A stretch of DNA of 64,000 nucleotides from DSVZ01 sp037439785 (GTDB taxonomy: Bacteria; Verrucomicrobiota; Verrucomicrobiia; Limisphaerales; J093): positions 53,089 to 117,088 of the forward strand of contig JBBIVJ010000010.1 of the NCBI GenBank assembly GCA_037439785.1. The letters are read 5' to 3'. The notes under the pieces were generated by a model. That model was not told where the DNA came from, made no database searches, and saw only the letters and a list, made by a program, of their open reading frames with translations. The translations under genes and the position numbers were made by a program. This document shows positions 42,201-50,143 of this stretch, in pieces. Position 1 is the stretch's first letter. Each line of letters begins with the position of its first letter.

Positions 42201-42324
42201 GCCGCTTTTTTTGCCGCCGGCGGCCGGCAGAGGCTCCGGCGCGTCCCCGGAAAAGCTTTCGGCGGGATTGCGCTTGAAATGCCTCCGGTGCTGCGGCGGA
42301 ATGCCCTGCGCCATTTGGCGCGCG

Positions 42325-42792
42325 ATGACGCTCAGCGACATCCTCACCCCGGATTCGATCGTGGCGGATCTCCAGGCAACCAACCGCTGGGAGGCCATTG
42401 ACGAGTTGATTCGCTGTCTGGTCGCGGCCGGGCGCATCAAACCCGAGCATCTGGAGGCCATCCGGTCGGTGGTCCAACGTCGGGAACGCTCGATGAGCAC
42501 CGGCATCGGCTACGGCATCGGCATCCCCCACGCCTCGACCGACCTGATCTCGGAGGTGGTGGGGGCGTTCGGCCGCTCGAAGAGGGGCATTGATTTCGAG
42601 GCCCTGGACAACCAGCGCGTCACCCTGGTGGTGCTGTTCCTGGTCCCGCTGGGCCAGTTTCAAAAACACCTCCACACCCTGGCCGACATCGCCAAGCTGC
42701 TCCACCAGCGCGAGCTGCGCCAGGCCCTGGAACAGGCCCCCGATGCGCTGGCGATCTACGGCATCCTCCGGCAAAGCGCGCTGCCGCGCTGA
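42325..42792 (+). CDS. PTS EIIA-type (fructose/nitrogen family) phosphocarrier protein
   Basis: A 155-residue EIIA domain of the fructose/mannitol/PtsN class. The phosphorylated histidine is H69 in GYGIGIPHAST, and the following VGAFGRSKRGIDFEALD and VVLFLVPLGQFQKHLHTLADIAKLL are typical. Stand-alone EIIA proteins of this class act mostly in regulation. No HPr, EI or transporter gene is nearby. The ATG at 42325 starts MTLSDILTPDSIV; upstream in-frame sequence crosses the rpmI region and was rejected. It lies 35 bases before argS and may share its transcript. Confidence 0.88.
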   Translation: MTLSDILTPDSIVADLQATNRWEAIDELIRCLVAAGRIKPEHLEAIRSVVQRRERSMSTGIGYGIGIPHASTDLISEVVGAFGRSKRGIDFEALDNQRVTLVVLFLVPLGQFQKHLHTLADIAKLLHQRELRQALEQAPDALAIYGILRQSALPR

Positions 42793-42827
42793 ACGGCGGC
42801 CCGGCCGCGCCGTCCCCGCTTTGCTCC

Positions 42828-44561
42828 ATGTTGCATCATCTGCTGGAAACCCGGCTCCAGGAGGCGGTGGCCACCGTCCTGCCTGATGCCGACCTTTCCA
42901 CCGTCCGCGTCCGCCCCTGCCCGGACCCGAAGTTCGGTGACTACCAGTCCAACGCCCTCATGAGCCTGGCGAAGGCGCGCGGCCGCAACCCTCGTGCCCT
43001 GGCCGCCACGGTGGTGGACAAGCTCCAGGTCGGGGACCTCTGTGCGCTGGTCGAGGTGGCCGGCCCCGGCTTCCTGAACTTCCACCTCCGCCCCGAGGCC
43101 CGGGCCGCCGCCCTGCAGGCCGCCGCCCGCGGCGAACACCTGTTTTTCCGCCCCGCCATCCGGCCCCGCACCGTGGTGGTGGACTTCAGCTCGCCCAACG
43201 TCGCCAAGCCGATGCACGTCGGCCACATCCGCTCGACCATCCTGGGTGACTGCCTGGCCCGGGTGCTGCGGTTGCTGGGGCACCGGGTCATCACCGACAA
43301 TCATCTGGGCGACTGGGGCACGCAGTTCGGCAAGCTGATCGTGGGGTGGAAACATCACCGGGACGACGCCGCCCTGGCGCGCGACCCGGTGGCGGAAATG
43401 GAGCGGCTCTACCGGGTGGTCCACCGGGCGACCGAGCAGGACCCGGCCGTGCTCGAGGCGGCCCGCCGCGAACTGGTCAAGCTCCAGCAGGGCGACCCCG
43501 AAAACCGCGCCATCTGGGAGCGGATGCTCGAGCTGTCCCGCGCCCAGTTCGACACCCTTTACCGCCGGTTGGGGGTGCGGTTTGATCACACCCTGGGGGA
43601 AAGCTTCTACAACCCCCGCCTGCGGGCCGCGGTGGACGAGCTGGTCGCCCGCGGCATCGCCCGCCAAAGCGACGGCGCGCAGGTGGTCTTTTTCGACGAC
43701 GACCCGGAGCTGAAGGCCCATCCGGCCATCATCCTCAAGAGCGACGGCGCGGCCAACTACACCACCACCGACCTGGCCACCCTGGCCTACCGGCTGGAGA
43801 CCTGGCAGCCGGACGAGATTTTGTACGTGACCGACGGCCGCCAGCTGCTCCACTTCAAGCAGCTCTTTGCCATCTTCCGCCGCTGGCATCCGGAGGCGCG
43901 CGTGACCCTGGCCCACGTCTGGTTCGGTTCGATCCTGGGCGAGGACGGCAAGCCGTTCAAAACCCGCGCCGGCGACACCATCAAGCTGGCCGACCTGCTC
44001 GACGAGGCCGAGGAACGGGCCTTCCGCCTGGTCACGGAGAAAAACCCCGCCCTGCCCGAGGCCGAGCGCCGCGCCATCGCCCGCCAGGTGGGTCTGGGGG
44101 CCCTCAAGTACCAGGACCTGCTGCCCAACCGCCAGAGCGACTACATCTTCAGCTGGGACAAGATGCTCGCCCTGCAGGGCAACACCGCCCCCTACCTCCA
44201 GTACGCCGCCACCCGCATCCGGAGCCTGTTCCGCAAACTGGCCGAGTCAGGGGAGGCGTGGGACCTGCGCGCGGCCGCACCGCTGCTGCTGCCCGAGGCA
44301 CCGGCGGAACGCGTGCTGGCGCGGCACCTGTTGAACTTCGGCCACACACTGGAGGCGGTCGCCGCGGAGTACCGCCCCAACTACCTCTGCAACTACCTGT
44401 ACGAGCTGGCCGGCCACTTCAGCGATTTCTACGAGGCCTGCCCGGTGCTCAAGGAAACCGGCACCATCCGCACCCGCCGCCTGGCCCTGTGCGAGCTGAC
44501 CGGCCGCGTGCTGCAGACCGGCCTGCACGCCCTGGGCATCGAGACGCCCGAACGGATGTGA
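42828..44561 (+). CDS. argS: Arginyl-tRNA synthetase
   Basis: A 577-residue class I synthetase that charges tRNA-Arg. An N-terminal Add-1 domain precedes SSPNVAKPMHVGHIRST with the HIGH box HVGH at residues 130-133; the late FKTRAGDTIKLADLLDEA holds the family's degenerate KMSK region, and the C-terminal DALR-type anticodon domain ends LGIETPERM. Length and motif order are standard. It is followed by two small membrane protein genes. Confidence 0.95.
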   Translation: MLHHLLETRLQEAVATVLPDADLSTVRVRPCPDPKFGDYQSNALMSLAKARGRNPRALAATVVDKLQVGDLCALVEVAGPGFLNFHLRPEARAAALQAAARGEHLFFRPAIRPRTVVVDFSSPNVAKPMHVGHIRSTILGDCLARVLRLLGHRVITDNHLGDWGTQFGKLIVGWKHHRDDAALARDPVAEMERLYRVVHRATEQDPAVLEAARRELVKLQQGDPENRAIWERMLELSRAQFDTLYRRLGVRFDHTLGESFYNPRLRAAVDELVARGIARQSDGAQVVFFDDDPELKAHPAIILKSDGAANYTTTDLATLAYRLETWQPDEILYVTDGRQLLHFKQLFAIFRRWHPEARVTLAHVWFGSILGEDGKPFKTRAGDTIKLADLLDEAEERAFRLVTEKNPALPEAERRAIARQVGLGALKYQDLLPNRQSDYIFSWDKMLALQGNTAPYLQYAATRIRSLFRKLAESGEAWDLRAAAPLLLPEAPAERVLARHLLNFGHTLEAVAAEYRPNYLCNYLYELAGHFSDFYEACPVLKETGTIRTRRLALCELTGRVLQTGLHALGIETPERM

Positions 44562-44645
44562 CCGCGCGCGGGCCGGCCGGCTGCCCCGCACCGCGCCGCC
44601 AAATCCCGCTTGGAGCGCCCCGCCCCGGCCGGTAAGGTGCCGTCC

Positions 44646-44948
44646 ATGCAACGGCGTTCCCGGCTGACGAGCGTGCTGCTGGCGGTGGTGCTGCTGGCGG
44701 CGGCGGCCAACCTGCTGGTCTTCTTCCGCTACCTGCAGGTGCTCAACACCGCCCAACGCCTCCAGCTTCAGGCCCAGCGGCTCCAGTTCGCCGCCGCCCT
44801 GGCCACGCGGAACGTCACGGTGATGCGCAATCTGGCCGGGGAAACGCTCGAGTTCAGCCGCAAGGTCCCCGCCGTGAGCGGCCTGTTGCTCGCCCACACC
44901 AACCTGCTGCGTCGCCTGGAACTGCCCGCCCTCCCCCCGGTCCACTGA
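44646..44948 (+). CDS. Small single-pass membrane protein, unknown
   Basis: A 100-residue protein: basic start (MQRRSRLTS), one membrane helix (residues 9-30) and an amphipathic, coiled-coil-like stretch (VLNTAQRLQLQAQRLQFAAAL). No named family recognised. It lies 11 bases before a second small membrane protein of similar design, so the pair may form one envelope complex. Confidence 0.6.
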   Translation: MQRRSRLTSVLLAVVLLAAAANLLVFFRYLQVLNTAQRLQLQAQRLQFAAALATRNVTVMRNLAGETLEFSRKVPAVSGLLLAHTNLLRRLELPALPPVH

Positions 44949-44959
44949 CCCCTTACCGC

Positions 44960-45355
44960 ATGGACATCCCCCCCGCGCCCCCGCCCCCGCCCGTCCCGGC
45001 CACCGCCGCGCCCCCGCCCCTCGAACGGGAGTTGCGGCAGCAGGGCTACCTGGTGCGCGTGCTGATGGGGGTGGTCGCCCTCCTGCTGGTGACCACCACC
45101 CTGACCTTGTTCCACCAAATCCGCTGGCTGGTGGGGCAGGCCAATCAGTTGAACCTGACCGTGCAGGAGCTGACCCGCGTGGTGGGCGACTACGAGACCA
45201 ACATGGCGCCCCAGATGAACCGGTTTTACCAGGACCTCCAGCGCCTGGCCCAGGCCAACAGCGACTACGCCCGGCTCTTCGCCAAATACCAAATCACCAA
45301 CGCCCCCGCCGCGCGCACCAACCCGCCCCCCGCCCCCGCGCCGGCCGGCCGCTGA
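44960..45355 (+). CDS. Small single-pass membrane protein with coiled coil, unknown
   Basis: A 131-residue protein: very Pro-rich cytoplasmic N-terminus (MDIPPAPPPPPVP), one membrane helix (about residues 34-53), then a periplasmic heptad-like segment (VGQANQLNLTVQELTRVVGDYE and beyond) and a Pro/Ala tail. Function unknown. Its topology resembles the preceding gene product, 11 bases upstream, which supports co-expression. Confidence 0.6.
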   Translation: MDIPPAPPPPPVPATAAPPPLERELRQQGYLVRVLMGVVALLLVTTTLTLFHQIRWLVGQANQLNLTVQELTRVVGDYETNMAPQMNRFYQDLQRLAQANSDYARLFAKYQITNAPAARTNPPPAPAPAGR

Positions 45356-45744
45356 GGACCGCGCGCGGCGGCGTCGCCTGCTGCGGCGGCTACGTCCGAC
45401 CTTCGGCTTGCCTTTGTGGTGCAGGCCTCTGGCCTGCCGGTAGCAGCCGGGACGGCTGCACCACATCCGGCCTCGGTTTTCCGCCCTGAAAGACTTGCGG
45501 TTGGCCGGGCGGACGCCATTCTCCCGGCGCGCTGCCGGGGGAGGGGAGATTACCCGCTCCGCAGCGGGGTGACTCCGCCCGCGCCGCCCGCGCGGCTAGC
45601 CCCCCCTGCGAGCAGCCTCGTGGGCCAAGCAGCCGAGCGCTCCTCTCTGTTCCCTGGCAGTCGCGAAGGTGGATGTCCCGGCGGGGCAGCCGCGGGGGCT
45701 GGAGCACGGCAGCCGGAACGGCCGGGGCTGGAGGTAAAGGACGC
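45356..45744. repeat. Intergenic region with an inverted-repeat element
   Basis: This 389-base gap holds a 51-base element (45415-45465) bounded by perfect 10-base inverted ends TGTGGTGCAG and CTGCACCACA; each half is also a hairpin (GCAGGCC-TCT-GGCCTGC and GCAGCCG-GGA-CGGCTGC). A smaller CCGCTCCGCAGCGG palindrome lies near 45550. No gene was found. Confidence 0.8.
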
Positions 45745-46587
45745 ATGAGCGAAATGGAATTGCAGCGGCTGGAGGCACGGCCGGGCGTGGCGCCCTGGCG
45801 GCTGGCGCTGGCGCGTTGGGTGGAGTCGGCGCCGGTCCAGTGGACCATCACGGTGCTGATTGTGATCAACGCGGTGGTGCTGGGGCTGGAGACCAGCGCC
45901 GGGCTGCGCGCGGCCTGGGGGCCGTGGTTGACGGCGGTGGACCGGGCCTGCCTGGGGGCGTTTGTGCTCGAGCTGGTGCTGAAGCTGGGGGTTTATCGCG
46001 GGGTGTTCTGGCGCAACGGCTGGAACTGGTTTGACGCGCTGGTGGTGGGCATTGCCCTGCTGCCCGCGGCGGGGGCGTGGTCAGTGCTGCGGGCGCTGCG
46101 GGTGTTGCGGGTGCTGCGGCTGCTGACGGTGGTCCCGCAACTGCGGCAGGTGGTGGCGGCGTTCCTGCACGCCATCCCGGGGCTGCTGGGGGTGATCGCG
46201 GTGATGGCCATCTTCTTTTACACCGCGGGGGTGCTGGCCACGACGCTGTTTGGCGGCACGCATCCGCAGTGGTTCGGCACGCTGGGCCGCAGCCTGTACT
46301 CGCTATTCCAGATCATGACCCTCGAGAGCTGGTCCATGGGCATCGCGCGGCCGGTGATGGAAAGCCACCCGTGGGCGTGGGCGTTTTTCGTGCCGTTCAT
46401 CGTGGTGGCCACCTTCACCATTCTCAACCTCTTCATCGGCATCATCGTTTCCACCATGCAGGAACTGGCCACTCTGCCGGACCCGGCCCGGCCGGCCGAG
46501 GAGATCAAGACCCTGCTGGCCCGCGTCGAGGCGGACCTCAAGAGCGTGCGCCGGGAGGTCGAGCGCTGGGGCGCGGTGCCGCGCTAA
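45745..46587 (+). CDS. Bacterial voltage-gated sodium channel (NaChBac/NavAb type)
   Basis: A 280-residue, six-helix ion channel subunit. The voltage sensor S4 has four arginines every third residue (R116, R119, R122, R125), and the selectivity filter is TLESWS (residues 192-197, E194), as in NaChBac and NavAb. S5-S6 surround it, and the C-terminus (LARVEADLKSVRREVE) is the coiled coil that tetramerises these channels. It should form a homotetrameric sodium channel in the inner membrane. ATG 45745 starts MSEMELQRLE; longer in-frame sequence is repeat-region DNA. It overlaps the convergent esterase gene by 4 bases. Confidence 0.92.
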   Translation: MSEMELQRLEARPGVAPWRLALARWVESAPVQWTITVLIVINAVVLGLETSAGLRAAWGPWLTAVDRACLGAFVLELVLKLGVYRGVFWRNGWNWFDALVVGIALLPAAGAWSVLRALRVLRVLRLLTVVPQLRQVVAAFLHAIPGLLGVIAVMAIFFYTAGVLATTLFGGTHPQWFGTLGRSLYSLFQIMTLESWSMGIARPVMESHPWAWAFFVPFIVVATFTILNLFIGIIVSTMQELATLPDPARPAEEIKTLLARVEADLKSVRREVERWGAVPR

Positions 46588-47492
46588 CCTCCGCGGGCGG
46601 GAGGCGTCAACCAGCCGTTGGCGCGCAGCCAGTCGGCGCAGCGGGCCGGCCAGTCATGCACCGGCTGGCCGCGGCGCAACATGCCAAAGCCGTGGCCGCC
46701 CCGCTGGTAGAGATGCAGCTCGGCGGGCACGCCGGCCTGTTTGAGGGTCAGGAAGAACTCGAGGCTGTGTTCCGGGCCGAGGCGGTCGTCCACGGCGTGG
46801 ACGAGGAAAACCGGCCCCGGCTTCTGCTCTTCGCGGAGCACCGGCCGTGCGAAGCGGCCATCCGGCGTGGCCAGGTAGGCGGGGTAGATGAGGATGCCGA
46901 AGTCCGGCCGGCAGGAAGGTTCCCCGCCGCCGGTGTCGGGGTAACCAGGGGCGCGACGGTCGCCTTCGCACAACAACCAGGCCGCCAGGTGACCGCCGGC
47001 GGAAAAGCCCAGCACGCCGATGCGGTCCGGGGCCTCGCCCCGCTCGGGGGCGCGGGCGCGGAGGAGCGAGAGGGCGCGCTGAGCGTCGAGCAGGGGGCGC
47101 AGGTGGGCCGGTTCACCGGCAGGGGCCGGCACGCGGTACTTGAGCACGGCCGCGGTGACGCCCAGGGTGTTGAGCCACTCGGCGACCTGGCTGCCCTCAT
47201 GTTTCATGGCCAGGATGTAGTAGCCGCCGCCGGGGCTGATGAGGATGGTGGTGCCGGTGCGTTTCTCGGGCGGTGCCGGGTAAATCGTCAGGGTGGGGCG
47301 GGTTACGTGGCCAAGCCGGGTGATGTCCGGGTCCTGGCCGGGGTCGGGGGGCAGGTAGCCCTCGGCTTTGTCGGTGGCCACGGCCAGCGGCGGTTCGCCG
47401 GGCCAGAGGGGGATTTCTTCCGGGGCGGCGGCGGCCTGAGCGACCAGGCTCATCCACGCTGCCAGCAGGGGCCAGGGAGATCGGGCTTGCAT
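46584..47492 (-). CDS. Alpha/beta hydrolase (acetylxylan-esterase-like), secreted
   Basis: A 302-residue exported esterase. ATG 47492 gives a signal peptide (MQARSPWPLLAAWMSLVAQAAAA), preferred over 47525. The core has the oxyanion loop ISPGGGYYILA, nucleophile S164 in GFSAGGH, a likely acid in HAVDDRLGP and histidine in RGGHGFGM. The type is BD-FAE/Axe-like: carbohydrate esterases that remove acetyl groups from xylan and similar polymers, which fits the GH43 enzyme at the left of the window. It is convergent with the sodium channel gene. Confidence 0.85.
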   Translation of the reverse strand: MQARSPWPLLAAWMSLVAQAAAAPEEIPLWPGEPPLAVATDKAEGYLPPDPGQDPDITRLGHVTRPTLTIYPAPPEKRTGTTILISPGGGYYILAMKHEGSQVAEWLNTLGVTAAVLKYRVPAPAGEPAHLRPLLDAQRALSLLRARAPERGEAPDRIGVLGFSAGGHLAAWLLCEGDRRAPGYPDTGGGEPSCRPDFGILIYPAYLATPDGRFARPVLREEQKPGPVFLVHAVDDRLGPEHSLEFFLTLKQAGVPAELHLYQRGGHGFGMLRRGQPVHDWPARCADWLRANGWLTPPARGG

Positions 47493-47613
47493 GGCGGCAG
47501 GGTAGCGAGGCGGGCCGATTTGCAAAGCCCGGAGCCGGCCGGGTCCCGAGCCGGGGTCGGGCGGCGGCAGGTGAGGGAATCAGTCCGGGCGGGGCCAGCG
47601 GCGCCGGAGGCGC

Positions 47614-49581
47614 TCAAGGCCGGGTCGAGGCGGTGGGCAGGTCCGGCAGGGCTTCGAGTTTGGGGATGGCGCTTTCGAGCCACTGGACCTGGATGGGGAA
47701 CAGTTCGGCGGTGCCGATGCGGCGCAGTTCGTTGAGGGCGGCGTGGGCGGCGGCCTTGCGGCCCTGGAGGAGGCGCAGCTCGAACAGGGCCAGGTAGTAT
47801 TGGGCGCGGTAGTTTTCCCGACCCAGGGTGTCGGGGTTGACCGCGGCCAGCAGGGTGTCGGCCTCGTCGAGGCGGCCGTTCATGGTGAGGGCGATGGCGT
47901 GGTTGAGTTGGATGGCCGGGTTGTTGGTGAAGATTTGGGTGAGGCGGAAGGTTTGGGCGACCGCCTTTTCCACGTTGGTGCGCAGCAGCAGCAGGGCGGC
48001 GGCGTAGTCGTTCATGGCCACGGGATTGTTCGGGGCCAGTTGGAACAGGGCGCTGGCGGCGGCGTAGAGGTCCTCGATCTGGCGGAGCTGGGCGGCGGCC
48101 TGCATCCGCAGGGCCAGGTAGCCGGTGCTGTTGGTGAGGGTGTTCTGGTACTCGGGCTGGTCGAGGATGGTGGCGGCGTGCCGGGCGGCGCCCAGGCGGA
48201 TGAGATTTTCGGCCGCGCGCAGGGCGATGCGGGTGTCCGGGAAGCCGGTCTGGGTGGCCTGCTCGAAGGAGCGTTCGGCGTCTGCCTTGTAGCCTTCATG
48301 CCATTGGGCCAGGCCCTCGATGAAGGCGCTGAAGCCGCCCAGGGCATTCATGATGGTGGGGTAGAGGCGCAAGCGGTAGGCGAGCTGGCGCAGCTCGTCC
48401 CAGCGTTGCAGGCGGATGAGCAGGTCGGTGCGCAGCAACGCCCCTTCCAGGAGCCAGGGAGGATCGTTGAAGTAACGCCGGCAAAGCTGGTCGGCCTCGT
48501 CGTAGAGTTCGAGCGCGGCGTAGGTGGTGACAAGGCGGAGGACTTCGGCGTCGTTGCGCGGCACGGGATTGACCTCCCGGAGCAATTTCACGGCTTGGTC
48601 GCGCTGGCCGGTGAGGGCCAGGAGCTGCCAGTAGGCGGTGAGGTTGGCCAGGCTGGATCGGCCGAGGTTTTGCAGGGTCTTGAGCGTGGCTTCGCAGGCC
48701 TCCAGGTCCTGGCGCTGGAGGTAGGCGGTCATGAGCATTTCGTAGGCGAGACCTTCCAGGCGGGGTTGATCGGCCAGTTCGCGCAGGCGTGCCTCGGCCC
48801 GGCGGCGTTGCTCCTCGTTGCCCCAGCCGGCCAGCCAGCCCAGGCTCACCACGCGCAGGTCCTCCTCGGTGCGGGTCGGCCGGGCCTCCGCCGGTGGGGT
48901 TTCCAGGGCGGACTCGACGGTGCGGAGCAGGTCCGGGTCACTGCGCAGCAGGAACTGGAAGGCGGGGAGGTTGCCGCTGCGGAAAAAGGCGACCGCCTTG
49001 AGGCGGTTCAGTTCCGGGGAGGCCAGGTTGGTGGCGCGGACCAGCAGGCGGGCGGTGCGCTCGTACAGCTCGCACTGGTTCCAGACCGAGGCAATGAGCT
49101 CGACGTCCTCAATCACGTTGGTCTCCCCCATGCGCAGGAGCCATCCGCCGAAGCCCAGTGCCAGGCTGGCGGCGTCGGTTGGCTGGGCGGTCCGGGGCAG
49201 GACCTTGAGGGCCTCGCGCAGGCCGTCGGGGTCGGCGGGGTTGTTGGCCAGGGCGGCGCGCCACGTGGACTTGGCGGTCTCGAAGTCGCCGCGGGCGGTG
49301 GCCTCGCGGGCCTTGCGCTTGAGGGACCAGGCCTGGAGGCGGTCCAGGAGGCTGATGCGTTCGACGGGGGTGACGCCCGGCGGCGTGATCGTCCAGAGCT
49401 TGAGCACCAGCAGGGGGACGCCGATGGCCGCCGCCAGGAACAGCAGCACAAACAACCGGAATGCCGGGCTCTGCGCCATCAACCGCAGCAGCGGCCAGCG
49501 CGCGTACCAACGTTCCCCCCGGCTGCGCGACCGGCCTGGCCGCGTGCGCCCTGTGGTGTTGGCGGTGTCCCCGTTCTTCAT
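47614..49581 (-). CDS. TPR-repeat membrane protein
   Basis: A 655-residue protein with a basic cytoplasmic start (about 35 residues, many Arg), one membrane helix (about 41-62) and a periplasmic solenoid of TPR-like helix pairs to the C-terminus (for example ATARGDFETAKSTWRAALANNPADPDGLREAL and further repeats of about 34 residues). TPR domains assemble protein complexes. It carries no enzyme motif and no close partner gene; the esterase gene is 121 bases downstream on the same strand. Start ATG 49581 lies 19 codons inside the longest frame and gives the most reasonable N-terminus. Confidence 0.7.
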   Translation of the reverse strand: MKNGDTANTTGRTRPGRSRSRGERWYARWPLLRLMAQSPAFRLFVLLFLAAAIGVPLLVLKLWTITPPGVTPVERISLLDRLQAWSLKRKAREATARGDFETAKSTWRAALANNPADPDGLREALKVLPRTAQPTDAASLALGFGGWLLRMGETNVIEDVELIASVWNQCELYERTARLLVRATNLASPELNRLKAVAFFRSGNLPAFQFLLRSDPDLLRTVESALETPPAEARPTRTEEDLRVVSLGWLAGWGNEEQRRRAEARLRELADQPRLEGLAYEMLMTAYLQRQDLEACEATLKTLQNLGRSSLANLTAYWQLLALTGQRDQAVKLLREVNPVPRNDAEVLRLVTTYAALELYDEADQLCRRYFNDPPWLLEGALLRTDLLIRLQRWDELRQLAYRLRLYPTIMNALGGFSAFIEGLAQWHEGYKADAERSFEQATQTGFPDTRIALRAAENLIRLGAARHAATILDQPEYQNTLTNSTGYLALRMQAAAQLRQIEDLYAAASALFQLAPNNPVAMNDYAAALLLLRTNVEKAVAQTFRLTQIFTNNPAIQLNHAIALTMNGRLDEADTLLAAVNPDTLGRENYRAQYYLALFELRLLQGRKAAAHAALNELRRIGTAELFPIQVQWLESAIPKLEALPDLPTASTRP

Positions 49582-50143
49582 GCGCGCGGAGGGCGGCCCC
49601 GGCGCACACCCGTGCGGTCGGCCAGGGCCCGGGGGCACAAGCCGCCGGCAGGCCGGGGTGGCCGGTAGGGAGCGCCGTGGTTGTTGTCGTTCATTTGGTC
49701 CAGCCGAACCGCCGCGCCTCCTCGGAGGAGGTTGTCAACGGCCCGGTCATGCGGCGGATAGTGTTGAACCCGGTCGGCCCCTGTCAAAAAGCAAATCACC
49801 GACGGCGAACCGCCGTACCGGCGGAATTTCGGCGTTTCGGCGTTTTGACAGGCTGCGGAGCGGCCGGGTGGGTAAGGGCAACTTGCCCGGCGGTTGCCGC
49901 CGCGGGGACGCAGCGGACCTGCTTTCCGCCGGCTCACGCCGGCAGCTACGCACCCGGGTGTGTGGTGCAGCCATCCCGGCTGCAGGGGTTGCAGGCGAGG
50001 CGCCTGCACCCCAGCGCCGGCAGGCGGGAGGCCTGCACCACAGCGTCGGCAGGCGGGAGGCCTGCACCACAGCGCCGGCAGGCGGGAGGCCTGCACCACA
50101 GCGTCGGCAGGCGGGAGGCCTGCACCACACCGGCCGAGGCGGG
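49582..50143. repeat. Hairpin and 29-bp tandem repeat region
   Basis: This 562-base gap carries CGGCGG-TTG-CCGCCG and GCCGGCTCACGCCGGC hairpins (near 49889 and 49928), a GTGGTGCAG element with GCAGCC-ATCCC-GGCTGC (from 49961), and four tandem 29-base units with cores GGCGGGAGGCCTGCACCA beginning at 50023, 50052, 50081 and 50110; alternate units start GCGCCGG or GCGTCGG. Open frames here have no gene-like codon use. Confidence 0.85.

Noticed and set aside
50012..50130. CRISPR array with 29-base repeats
   Set aside because: The 29-base units are directly tandem with no unique spacers, and no cas genes are near.
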